19,599 bases of DNA, from the NCBI GenBank assembly GCA_937927435.1, contig CALBDW010000048.1, forward strand, positions 1 through 19,599, in the 5' to 3' direction. Below are positions 6,937-13,662 of the stretch, one piece after another. A program made the position numbers and the translations under genes. How positions within the stretch are numbered: the stretch's first letter is position 1; each line of letters opens with the position of its first letter. Below the pieces are notes generated by a model. The model searched no databases. It saw only the letters and a program-made list of their open reading frames with translations, and was not told the origin of the DNA. Origin of the DNA: an uncultured Bdellovibrionales bacterium (GTDB lineage Bacteria; Bdellovibrionota; Bdellovibrionia; Bdellovibrionales; JAMPXM01).

Positions 6937-7908
6937 ATGGAGTCCATCCTCATCGACATCATCAAAAATCACGTGAAAAACACCGGTGAACGGGTCCATA
7001 TCGGTATCGGCGACGACGCCGCCTCCCTCGCTCCTCCGACTCAAAAGCGGCTTCTTTTCTCGAGCGACGCCATGGTGGAGGGAGTCCATTTCGACCTGAA
7101 TTTCGCCACTCCCGAAGACGTCGGTCACAAAGCCGTCGCCGCCGCGCTCAGTGACATCGCCGCGATGAACGGTCGCCCGTTGTATCTCGTCATCTCCTTA
7201 GCGCTGACATCCGATCATCCGCAGTCGTTCGTCGACGGTTTTTATCGTGCAGCTTCGGAACTTGCGCGGACACACGACTGCGAGATCGTCGGAGGCGACC
7301 TTGTCCGTTCGCAAAAAGGAATTTTCATCGATATCGCATGCATCGGCGAAAGCAATCATCCCGTCGCCCGATCAGGCGCGCGCCCCGGTGACTGGCTGGC
7401 CGTTTCAGGAAACCCGGGTGCATCCGCCGCTGGTTTTTATGCTTTGAAAACCCGTCCCCGCGAACAGGTGGCGCCCGAACTTATTCGAGCCCATCTTCGC
7501 CCACAGCCGCGTTTCGACCTGCTCGCCGTTTTGAACGCACAACCAGGTCTCTGCACGAGCCTCACCGACATCAGTGACGGGCTTTCAAGTGAGATTCACC
7601 ACCTGGCGGATCATTCCGGTGTCGGATTCGTTATTGAACAAAAGCGCCTTCCTTTTCACCCAGAAGCTTTGGATCTCGCCCAACGTGACAACCGAGACGC
7701 TCTCGCTTGGTGTCTTTCCGGCGGAGAAGACTACGAGCTCTTGGCCACCCTGGACTCCAGCCTTGTTCCCGATCCCCAATCGCCGCCCGCAGGCTTTACG
7801 ATCATCGGGAGAGCCGTACCAAAGGAGGACGGCATCGCTATCGCCGACGACCAAGACCAACGTCACCCCCTCTCCAACTCGGGATTTGATCACTTCGCCT
7901 CAAGTTGA
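6937..7908 (+). CDS. thiL: Thiamine-monophosphate kinase
   Basis: This 323-aa ATP-dependent kinase makes thiamine diphosphate from thiamine monophosphate. It shows the family's GIGDDAA metal-binding motif (about residues 23-29), the DAMVEGVHF substrate motif, GHKAVAAALSDIAAMNGRP, EIVGGDL, LTDISDGLSSEIHHLA and the C-terminal CLSGGEDYELLAT glycine-rich motif, in the usual order. The N-terminus is slightly shorter than usual, and no convincing ribosome-binding site precedes the ATG at 6937. Thiamine diphosphate is the cofactor of the E1 enzyme at 18028-19599, a metabolic but not operonic link. The PilZ gene follows closely on the same strand. Confidence 0.93.
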   Translation: MESILIDIIKNHVKNTGERVHIGIGDDAASLAPPTQKRLLFSSDAMVEGVHFDLNFATPEDVGHKAVAAALSDIAAMNGRPLYLVISLALTSDHPQSFVDGFYRAASELARTHDCEIVGGDLVRSQKGIFIDIACIGESNHPVARSGARPGDWLAVSGNPGASAAGFYALKTRPREQVAPELIRAHLRPQPRFDLLAVLNAQPGLCTSLTDISDGLSSEIHHLADHSGVGFVIEQKRLPFHPEALDLAQRDNRDALAWCLSGGEDYELLATLDSSLVPDPQSPPAGFTIIGRAVPKEDGIAIADDQDQRHPLSNSGFDHFASS

Positions 7909-7934
7909 GACCCTGGGCGACCGAAGAGATAGGC

Positions 7935-8468
7935 ATGGGTTCAGCCGCGCGATACTACCCCCGTGCCCCTCGTTACGTCTTCCGTCCGGAAGATGAAAGC
8001 CTCATGCGTTACGCTGCGATGGAGACGCGCGGAACCGCGCTGAAAGCGCGCATTCGCGATCTGTCGACCTCCGGTCTGTCGATCATCGTAGATTCGGATC
8101 AAGCGCCGGAAGTTGGCGAAACTCTGAAAATCGAATTTTCCGTGCCCGGGAGCAAAAAAGTCGCATGGTTCGCGACCGTCGTGCGCATCGAACGGCGGAG
8201 CGACTGGAGCCCAGATTTCGGCCATCACGATTACACTGTCGTCGGGCTAAAATTCCGGCAACTGCCCGCGCCCTTCACAAAAGCGATCCAAAACTGCGTC
8301 AAAAAGAATTCAGACCAGGAACGCTCGGGTCTCATCTCGGCGAGCCCGAAAGCCCTTCAAGAATTATACATGTTTTGGTTTATGGGCGCGGTCCTCATCA
8401 TTCTGCTCACGCTCATGGCGATTCCGCCCTCCTTCTGGCTTTCGCCTTTCCGCGAGCTTTTCAAATAA
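7935..8468 (+). CDS. PilZ-domain protein with a C-terminal membrane segment
   Basis: The protein is 177 aa from the ATG at 7935, which follows GAAGAGA. An in-frame TTG at 7905 overlapping the thiL stop is a weaker alternative. The c-di-GMP-binding residues of a canonical PilZ domain seem intact: RxxxR at R6-R10 (RYYPR) and DxSxxG at D42-G47 (DLSTSG), followed by beta-rich sequence with EVGETLKIEFSVPG and VGLKFRQLP. Near the C-terminus a strongly hydrophobic stretch (about 143-164, FWFMGAVLIILLTLMAIPP) suggests a single membrane anchor, leaving the PilZ domain in the cytoplasm. It probably responds to c-di-GMP at the inner membrane; its partner is unknown. The gene ends 3 bp from the convergent slyD gene. 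Confidence 0.8.
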   Translation: MGSAARYYPRAPRYVFRPEDESLMRYAAMETRGTALKARIRDLSTSGLSIIVDSDQAPEVGETLKIEFSVPGSKKVAWFATVVRIERRSDWSPDFGHHDYTVVGLKFRQLPAPFTKAIQNCVKKNSDQERSGLISASPKALQELYMFWFMGAVLIILLTLMAIPPSFWLSPFRELFK

Positions 8469-8471
8469 TAA

Positions 8472-8999
8472 TCAGTGAAGCATTCCGGAACCGGGGCCCG
8501 AATATCCGCCCGGTTTTTTGACGATGATCTCCGCGACCCGCCCGCTATCGAGTTCGTCCGAAGTCGCTTCCCGCACATCGAGCACCCTGAGTTCAAAAAT
8601 CAGATTGATGCCGGCGAGCGGATGATTCCCATCGATGGTCACCATATCTCCTTCGATTGCGGTCACCCTCACCGTCAACGCTCGGCCGTCGGGCCCGACC
8701 GTATTGAATTTCATACCTATTTGAAGATCGATTTCGCGAGGAAAATGCGCCCTCGGCAATTCCGCCACAAGCGACGGATCATAATCGCCATAAGCATCGT
8801 GCGGCGAAACGCTCACCTCGCCCGTGAACCCGACGGTCTTCCCTTCGAGGAGTCTTTCCACCGGAGCGACGATCTGCCCGCGGCCGTGAATGTACTCGTA
8901 CGGTTGAGCTGGCGTACACTCGTCGAGGACGCGCCCTTCCGTATCGGTAATTCGATATGTGATCGTCACGACCCGGTCGGCCGCGATTTTCAGAGCCAT
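8472..8999 (-). CDS. slyD: FKBP-type peptidyl-prolyl isomerase, SlyD-like
   Basis: This 175-aa protein has the SlyD arrangement: an FKBP core (VVTITYRITDTEGRVLDE, PYEYIHGRGQIVAPVERLLEG), the IF chaperone flap (from about SPHDAYGDYDPSLV to AIEGDMVTIDGNHPLAG), then the core's last strand NLIFELRVLDVREAT. It would catalyse proline isomerisation and hold unfolded chains in the cytoplasm. The histidine/cysteine-rich nickel-binding tail of E. coli SlyD is absent; the tail is a glycine-rich stretch ending GMLH. AAGGAGG followed by AAGG immediately before the ATG at 8999 is an excellent ribosome-binding site. In the reconstructed ancestral sequence the aat stop codon sat directly before this site; a 97-bp insertion now separates them. 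Confidence 0.9.
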   Translation of the reverse strand: MALKIAADRVVTITYRITDTEGRVLDECTPAQPYEYIHGRGQIVAPVERLLEGKTVGFTGEVSVSPHDAYGDYDPSLVAELPRAHFPREIDLQIGMKFNTVGPDGRALTVRVTAIEGDMVTIDGNHPLAGINLIFELRVLDVREATSDELDSGRVAEIIVKKPGGYSGPGSGMLH

Positions 9000-9012
9000 C
9001 CTTCCTCCTTTA

Positions 9013-9021
9013 TTTCGTGAA
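9013..9021. repeat. Target-site duplication, left copy (TTTCGTGAA)
   Basis: This 9-bp sequence is repeated exactly at 9119-9127 on the other side of the inverted-repeat element. Because it ends in AA and its partner begins with TT, the apparent inverted repeat extends 2 bp into it, so the boundary carries a small ambiguity. Confidence 0.8.
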
Positions 9022-9118
9022 CAAACTGGCTCACTTTAATGGTGATGCTCCTAAATTCTTGTATTGACGGTTGTTTTTCGACCTTTTCCGGTCATCCCCA
9101 CGATAGTGAGCCAGTTTG
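9022..9118. mobile_element. 97-bp MITE-like non-autonomous element
   Basis: The element starts with CAAACTGGCTCACT (9022-9035) and ends with its exact complement AGTGAGCCAGTTTG (9105-9118), giving 14-bp perfect terminal inverted repeats. The similarity continues inward imperfectly: both ends show TGG, one variable base, GATG at the same distance. It is flanked by a 9-bp direct repeat, TTTCGTGAA. The interior is AT-rich and codes for nothing. It is inserted at the aat/slyD junction, and removing it with one copy of the direct repeat restores a normal gene junction. A related terminus occurs at 30-56. I could not assign it to an insertion-sequence family. The 9-bp duplication length limits the candidates but does not decide. 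Confidence 0.82.
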
Positions 9119-9799
9119 TTTCGTGAACGTCAGTTTGCGAGGATTCGCGCGCGCCTTCTCCAAACGGGCCAAAAATTCCTCGCGCCGTATGTATTTTCCG
9201 CCGATGGACTCCGAAATCGGGGTCACCATCTGAATATCCATCCATGTTAGCCCGGACTTCTTAAGTTCCTCAATCAAAGCATACAGGCAACGCTTGCTGG
9301 CGTTACTGACCCGATAAAACATGCTTTCCGCGCTGAAAACGCCGGCGATGTAAACACCGTAAAGCCCACCCGCGAGTTCCCGCCCTACGGGGCTTTTCGT
9401 CCAACACTCGACACTGTGGGCGTAACCCAACTCATGCAGACGGATGTAGGCCGTCTTCATCTCCGGAAGAATCCATGTGCCTGCTTCGTGCCGGCGGGGC
9501 GCTGAAGCACAGCCCTCGATCACGCTCGCGAAGGCCCGGTTAAACGTGACCTCGAATGTATCCTTTTTGAGTTCACGCAAAAAGCGCCGCGGCCAATGGA
9601 CATCCTGAAAATCAAGCACGCCCCGAACAGGGGGTGAAAACCAAAGGATCGGCATCCCTTCCCGGGGCCAGGGAAAAATCCCGTGCGAATAAGCGTCGAG
9701 CAAGGTGTTCGGTTCGAGATCACCGCCATAGCAAAGAAGCCCGTCGGGCGAGGCGGAACAGGGATCCGGGAACCGCGAACGTTCATTTGGTTCCGGCAT
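9092..9799 (-). CDS. aat: Leucyl/phenylalanyl-tRNA--protein transferase, C-terminus altered by insertion
   Basis: This 235-aa cytoplasmic enzyme attaches Leu or Phe to N-terminal Lys or Arg, marking proteins for ClpS/ClpAP. Family blocks are clear: LLCYGGDLEPNTLLDAYSHG, GIFPWPREGMPILWFSPP, GYAHSVECW, LAGGLYGVYIAGVFSAESMF and DIQMVTPISESIGGKYIRR. The ATG at 9799 has a GGGGGTG-type ribosome-binding site 4 bases upstream and lies inside the end of recQ, which it overlaps by 17 bp; the longer reading frame into recQ is not needed. The last eight residues, QTGSLSWG, and the stop codon are encoded by the MITE-like element. The native protein probably ended at KLTFTK. The catalytic body is intact, so activity is likely kept. 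Confidence 0.92.
   Translation of the reverse strand: MPEPNERSRFPDPCSASPDGLLCYGGDLEPNTLLDAYSHGIFPWPREGMPILWFSPPVRGVLDFQDVHWPRRFLRELKKDTFEVTFNRAFASVIEGCASAPRRHEAGTWILPEMKTAYIRLHELGYAHSVECWTKSPVGRELAGGLYGVYIAGVFSAESMFYRVSNASKRCLYALIEELKKSGLTWMDIQMVTPISESIGGKYIRREEFLARLEKARANPRKLTFTKQTGSLSWG
9119..9127. repeat. aat: Target-site duplication, right copy (TTTCGTGAA)
   Basis: This is identical to 9013-9021. On the minus strand it encodes the native F-T-K end of Aat, and the copy at 9013-9021 continues directly into TAA. Confidence 0.8.
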
Positions 9800-11300
9800 C
9801 TTGCACCCCCGCCGCCAAGCAAAGATCGCAATGGTGACAACGTTCCTCTTCCCGGAAGCCGAAATACTCGGCGACAATCTTCATGCGGCACTTGTCCGAA
9901 TCCGCTGCCGGCGTGAGCTTCGCGAATTCCACCATCCGGTAGAGCTTTTGCCTTTGCGACTTAATCCGCGCCTTATGATCGTCGATCGAAAGATATTCCT
10001 CGGGCGGCGACGCGATCGCTGTCCACTCCCGGGGTTCTCTTCCCTCAATGGCGCCCCAGCGCTCCAGAAGGTTCACCGCCGTTTCCACGCGGAAATCGCG
10101 ACGGTTGTAGAAGTTCATCTGCGACCGAAGATAGTCGAAACCCTCCTGGCGGGCGCGCATGGGATTGCGCTCGATGAGATTGTACACGGCCTGAATAAAA
10201 CCGGGATCGGGGTTCGCCCACTCAATAAAATCGCTTTGAATCGAGACGTCGTCGTCATCAAACAGAAGCGTGCAATGGGCTTCTTTTCCATCGCGTCCAG
10301 CCCGGCCGATTTCCTGGTAATAAGCCTCAAGCGAACCGGGAACCTCCGCATGCAAAACGAATCGGACGTCGTCTTTATCGATCCCGAGACCGAACGCAGG
10401 TGTGGCCAACATTAAATCACCTCGGCCCTCGATGAACGCCTCTTGAGAACGTTTACGGTCCCGGTCGCTCATTTGCCCGTGGTATGTCAAAGGTGCAAAA
10501 CCCAACCGACGGATTTCGTAGGCGAACTGAGTGAGCGTCTGGATGAGCGAAAAATAAACGATCATCGGCCCCGGGTACTGGTGCCTTAAAGCCACAAAAG
10601 CCTGGATCTTTTGATCCAACCCGTGCACGTCGATCGCTTCCATCGCCAGGTTCACTCGGCGTATACCGTGATTGAAAACCCGCGTATCGCCCTCGGAGAG
10701 ATAAAGGCGGCGGAGGATATCCTTTTGCACGTCGGGAGTCGCCGTGGCCGTCACCGCGAGAGTGACCGGATTGCCCAAATCTCTTCGATAATCCCCTAAA
10801 CGAGAGTAATCCGGACGGAAATCGTGGCCCCAGGTCGAAATACAGTGGGCTTCATCAACCGCAAAAAGTGCGACCCGATTTTTCGAAAGAGCGTCTCGAA
10901 ATGCCGGAATCCGAAACCGCTCAGGCGTGACGTAAAGAAGCTCATACTCACCCTTCGCCAACCGGCGGTACCGGGCCTCCCGTTCCTCGGCTCTCAACGA
11001 CGAATTGATAAAACTCGCCCGCAGACTCTTTTTATGCGCAGCATCAACCTGATCTTTCATAAGCGCAATTAAGGGGGAGACCACGAGGGTCATTCCAGCT
11101 CCGGACTCCGCGAAAATCCGGGCTGGCACCTGAAAGCACAGGCTTTTTCCCATCCCAGTCGGCATCAAAAGAAGGGCATTCTCCCCGGAAAGAACCGTTT
11201 TAATGACGGCCTCTTGGTCACCACGGAAGCTCTGAAAGCCGAAAACCGAGTGGAGGACTTCCTTTATATGGGCTTCGGTGCCCACCCCGTTGAACGACAT
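9783..11300 (-). CDS. recQ: RecQ-family ATP-dependent DNA helicase without HRDC domain
   Basis: This 505-aa superfamily 2 helicase (3'-5' DNA unwinding, repair and fork processing) has Walker A PTGMGKS (about 47-53), VVSPLIALMKDQV, DEAH (about 149-152) with the RecQ-typical aromatic loop ISTWGHDFRPDY, SAT-equivalent TATAT, FGLGIDK and QEIGRAGRDG. A Cys4 zinc site lies at the very C-terminus (C-x16-C-x2-C-x2-C, about 471-494, in CRM...CHHCDLC). About 85 residues with a helical, winged-helix-like look lie between the second RecA domain and the zinc site; the HRDC domain of E. coli RecQ is missing, giving a RecS-like length. The ATG at 11300 is chosen; a TTG at 11306 is possible. It heads the recQ-aat-slyD set and overlaps aat by 17 bp. 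Confidence 0.92.
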   Translation of the reverse strand: MSFNGVGTEAHIKEVLHSVFGFQSFRGDQEAVIKTVLSGENALLLMPTGMGKSLCFQVPARIFAESGAGMTLVVSPLIALMKDQVDAAHKKSLRASFINSSLRAEEREARYRRLAKGEYELLYVTPERFRIPAFRDALSKNRVALFAVDEAHCISTWGHDFRPDYSRLGDYRRDLGNPVTLAVTATATPDVQKDILRRLYLSEGDTRVFNHGIRRVNLAMEAIDVHGLDQKIQAFVALRHQYPGPMIVYFSLIQTLTQFAYEIRRLGFAPLTYHGQMSDRDRKRSQEAFIEGRGDLMLATPAFGLGIDKDDVRFVLHAEVPGSLEAYYQEIGRAGRDGKEAHCTLLFDDDDVSIQSDFIEWANPDPGFIQAVYNLIERNPMRARQEGFDYLRSQMNFYNRRDFRVETAVNLLERWGAIEGREPREWTAIASPPEEYLSIDDHKARIKSQRQKLYRMVEFAKLTPAADSDKCRMKIVAEYFGFREEERCHHCDLCLAAGVQDAGTK

Positions 11301-11352
11301 GCCCAAATTCTAACTTTCTTACCTTTCCGGTGTGAAACTCTTATGGCTTTCA

Positions 11353-11380
11353 TTGCAGTCGGCGTCTCATCATGTTAAAA
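11353..11380 (+). promoter_or_regulatory. fusA: Possible sigma-70-type promoter for fusA
   Basis: TTGCAG (11353-11358) and TTAAAA (11375-11380) are spaced by 16 bases in the 184-bp gap between divergent recQ and fusA. They are moderate matches only. A start just downstream would leave a leader of roughly 95 bases. Confidence 0.25.
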
Positions 11381-11415
11381 CGTCGCCGTTAAGTTTAGAA
11401 AGCGCCGCGCCATCG

Positions 11416-11432
11416 CCGGTCGATTCGACCGG
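11416..11432 (+). promoter_or_regulatory. fusA: Hairpin in the fusA 5' leader
   Basis: CCGGTCG (11416-11422), a 3-base loop and CGACCGG (11426-11432) form a perfect, GC-rich 7-bp inverted repeat 52 bp before the fusA start. No T-run follows, so it is not a terminator. It could stabilise the mRNA, regulate translation or be an operator. The ribosome-binding site AGGAG (11468-11472) is an unusually long 12 bases from the ATG. Confidence 0.4.
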
Positions 11433-11484
11433 TTCGCTTCGCCTTTCTTCGTCTCATTTTATGTAACAGGAGATACTGAAGACT

Positions 11485-13605
11485 ATGGCTCAGCAGAGAC
11501 AATGGGTCCTCGAAAATGTTCGAAATATCGGTATATCCGCCCACATTGACTCGGGAAAAACAACCCTGACGGAGCGGATTCTCTACTACACAGGACGGAT
11601 TCACGAAATTCATGACGTCCGCGGAAAAGACGGCGTCGGCGCCAAGATGGACTCGATGGATCTCGAACGCGAGAAGGGTATCACGATCCAATCGGCCGCT
11701 ACGAACGTCTTCTGGGGTGACACACAGATCAACATCATCGACACTCCCGGGCACGTGGACTTCACGGTCGAGGTGGAACGCAGCTTGCGCGTTCTTGACG
11801 GTGCCATCCTCGTTCTCTGCGGCGTCGCCGGCGTGCAGTCGCAGTCGATCACGGTCGACCGCCAAATGAAGCGCTACAATGTTCCGCGCTTGGCCTTCAT
11901 CAACAAACTCGACCGTTCGGGTGCGAACCCCTTCCGTGTTCTCGAAATGGTTCGTGAGAAACTGCGCCTGAACGCGGTTCTCATGCAAATCCCGATCGGC
12001 CTTGAAGACAAACACGAAGGCGTCGTCGACCTCGTCAAAATGAAGGCTTACACCTTCAGCGGCGAAAACGGCGAAATCGTGACCGAGAAGGAAATCCCGG
12101 CCGACTTGCTCGATCAGGCGAAAGAATATCGCACCGAGCTCATCGGCAAAGTCGCCGACTTCGATGAAGGCATCGCCGAGAAATTCTTGATGGAAGAAGA
12201 ACCGACCGAAGCAGAACTCAAAGCCGCGATCCGTAAAGCCACGATCGCCCGCGACCTTGTTCCCGTGTTCTGCGGTTCGGCTTACAAGAAAAAGGGCGTC
12301 CAAAAGCTTCTCGACGCAGTGACGGACTACCTCCCTTGCCCGCCGGAGCGCGAAAACTTCGCCCTCGACAAGAACAACAACGAGGCGCCGATCAAAGTCG
12401 AATGCGATCCGAACAAACCGCTCATCATGTATGCGTTCAAGCTTGAAGACGGTCGCTACGGTCAGCTGACCTACATGCGTATCTATCAAGGTACGGTCAA
12501 AAAAGGTGACTTCATTTACAACGCTCGCGACGGCAAAAAGGTGAAAGTTCCTCGCCTTGTGAAAATGCATGCCGACGAGATGGAGGACATCGAAGTCGCA
12601 TATGCCGGTGACATCGTCGCGATCTTCGGCGTGGACTGCTACTCCGGTGATACCTTCACGGACGGAACTCTCGATCTGACGATGACGTCGATCCACGTTC
12701 CGGAACCGGTTATCTCGCTTGCGGTCGCTCCGAAATCGAAAGACGCATCCGCGAACTTCTCGAAGGCTCTGCAGAAATTCCGGAAAGAAGACCCGACCTT
12801 CCGCGTGCATCGTGACGAAGAATCGGGCGAAACGATCATTTCGGGTATGGGTGAGCTTCACCTCGAAATCTACATCGAGCGTATGAAGCGTGAGTTCAAC
12901 TGCGAAGTGGTCGCCGGTAAACCGCAGGTCGCTTACCGCGAAACGATCACGGCGCAGGCCGCGTTCGATTACACGCACAAAAAACAAACTGGTGGTGCCG
13001 GTCAGTACGCGAAAGTCGTCGGTACGATCGAACCCCTTCCGATCGAAGAAGGAAAAGATCCGAAGGCTTACGAATTCGTCGACAACATCGTCGGTGGTCG
13101 TATTCCGAAAGAATACATCCCGGCAGTCGACGAGGGCTTCCGCGAGCAAATGCTCAAAGGTTCGCTTATTGGCTTCCCGGTTGTCGGCGTGAAAGTGAAC
13201 CTGAACGACGGTGCTTACCACGACGTCGACTCGTCGTATCTTGCGTTTAAGATCGCGGCGATGGCGGCGTTCCGCGAGGCTTATATGAAAGCTCAACCAG
13301 TTGCGCTTGAGCCGATGATGAAGCTCGAAGTCGTAGCTCCGGAAGAATTCCAAGGCAACATCATGGGTCAGATCAACCAGCGCCGCGGAATTATCCAAGG
13401 TACGACGACGCTCGAAGGTAACGTGACCGTCACGGCGGAAGTTCCGATGACCGAAATGTTCGGTTACGCGACCGACTTGCGCTCGGCGACCCAAGGTAAA
13501 GGCGAATTCACGATGGAGTTCTCCCGTTACGCTCCGGTCCCGCGCAACATTCAAGACGAACTTCATAAGAAGTATCTTGAGAAGCGCGCGGCTGAGAACA
13601 AGTAA
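11485..13605 (+). CDS. fusA: Elongation factor G, mitochondrial/spdEFG1-like type
   Basis: This 706-aa GTPase translocates tRNA-mRNA on the ribosome and helps in ribosome recycling. It carries G1 AHIDSGKTT (19-27), switch I REKGITIQSAAT, G3 DTPGH, G4 NKLD and G5 GSAYKKKGVQ, then domains II-V ending with the MTEMFGYATDLRSATQGKGEF loop. AHIDSGKTTLTERILYYTGR and GKDGVGAKMDSMDLEREKG are typical of mtEFG1/spdEFG1 rather than the usual bacterial AHIDAGKTTTTER and AATMDWM types. The gene is alone: no rpsL, rpsG or tuf flank it. Codon choice is strongly biased, with TTA, CTA and TCA almost absent, so it is probably highly expressed and the main translocase. A strong terminator follows. A separate recycling-type paralogue elsewhere is expected by family knowledge. 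Confidence 0.95.
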   Translation: MAQQRQWVLENVRNIGISAHIDSGKTTLTERILYYTGRIHEIHDVRGKDGVGAKMDSMDLEREKGITIQSAATNVFWGDTQINIIDTPGHVDFTVEVERSLRVLDGAILVLCGVAGVQSQSITVDRQMKRYNVPRLAFINKLDRSGANPFRVLEMVREKLRLNAVLMQIPIGLEDKHEGVVDLVKMKAYTFSGENGEIVTEKEIPADLLDQAKEYRTELIGKVADFDEGIAEKFLMEEEPTEAELKAAIRKATIARDLVPVFCGSAYKKKGVQKLLDAVTDYLPCPPERENFALDKNNNEAPIKVECDPNKPLIMYAFKLEDGRYGQLTYMRIYQGTVKKGDFIYNARDGKKVKVPRLVKMHADEMEDIEVAYAGDIVAIFGVDCYSGDTFTDGTLDLTMTSIHVPEPVISLAVAPKSKDASANFSKALQKFRKEDPTFRVHRDEESGETIISGMGELHLEIYIERMKREFNCEVVAGKPQVAYRETITAQAAFDYTHKKQTGGAGQYAKVVGTIEPLPIEEGKDPKAYEFVDNIVGGRIPKEYIPAVDEGFREQMLKGSLIGFPVVGVKVNLNDGAYHDVDSSYLAFKIAAMAAFREAYMKAQPVALEPMMKLEVVAPEEFQGNIMGQINQRRGIIQGTTTLEGNVTVTAEVPMTEMFGYATDLRSATQGKGEFTMEFSRYAPVPRNIQDELHKKYLEKRAAENK

Positions 13606-13634
13606 GCCTGAAAGTCAGCGCACGGAAACAAAAA

Positions 13635-13662
13635 CGGCGGCTTCCAAAGCCGCCGTTTTTTT
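13635..13662. terminator. Strong bidirectional intrinsic terminator
   Basis: CGGCGGCTT (13635-13643), loop CCA, and AAGCCGCCG (13647-13655) form a perfect 9-bp GC-rich stem, preceded by five A residues and followed by seven T residues. It ends fusA on the plus strand. On the minus strand it directly follows, and its T-run overlaps, the stop codon of the 488-aa exported protein. Confidence 0.95.

Noticed and set aside
9039..9118. Similarity of element segments to IS1 or IS21 ends (GGTGATGCT, TGAGCCA)
   Set aside because: The matches are short and from memory. GGTGATGCT lies about 18 bases inside the true end defined by the target duplication. Not enough to name a family.
9039..9245. Small open frames of about 64 codons across the element on both strands
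   Set aside because: They run across the insertion boundary or into aat in another frame and lack ribosome-binding sites; none looks like a transposase.
11395..13566. A 723-codon open frame antisense to fusA
   Set aside because: It shares codon boundaries with fusA, so its stops would arise only from sense codons TTA, CTA and TCA, which fusA almost avoids. The translation is rich in Phe, Arg, His, Asp and Val with no domain. It is a by-product of biased codon use.
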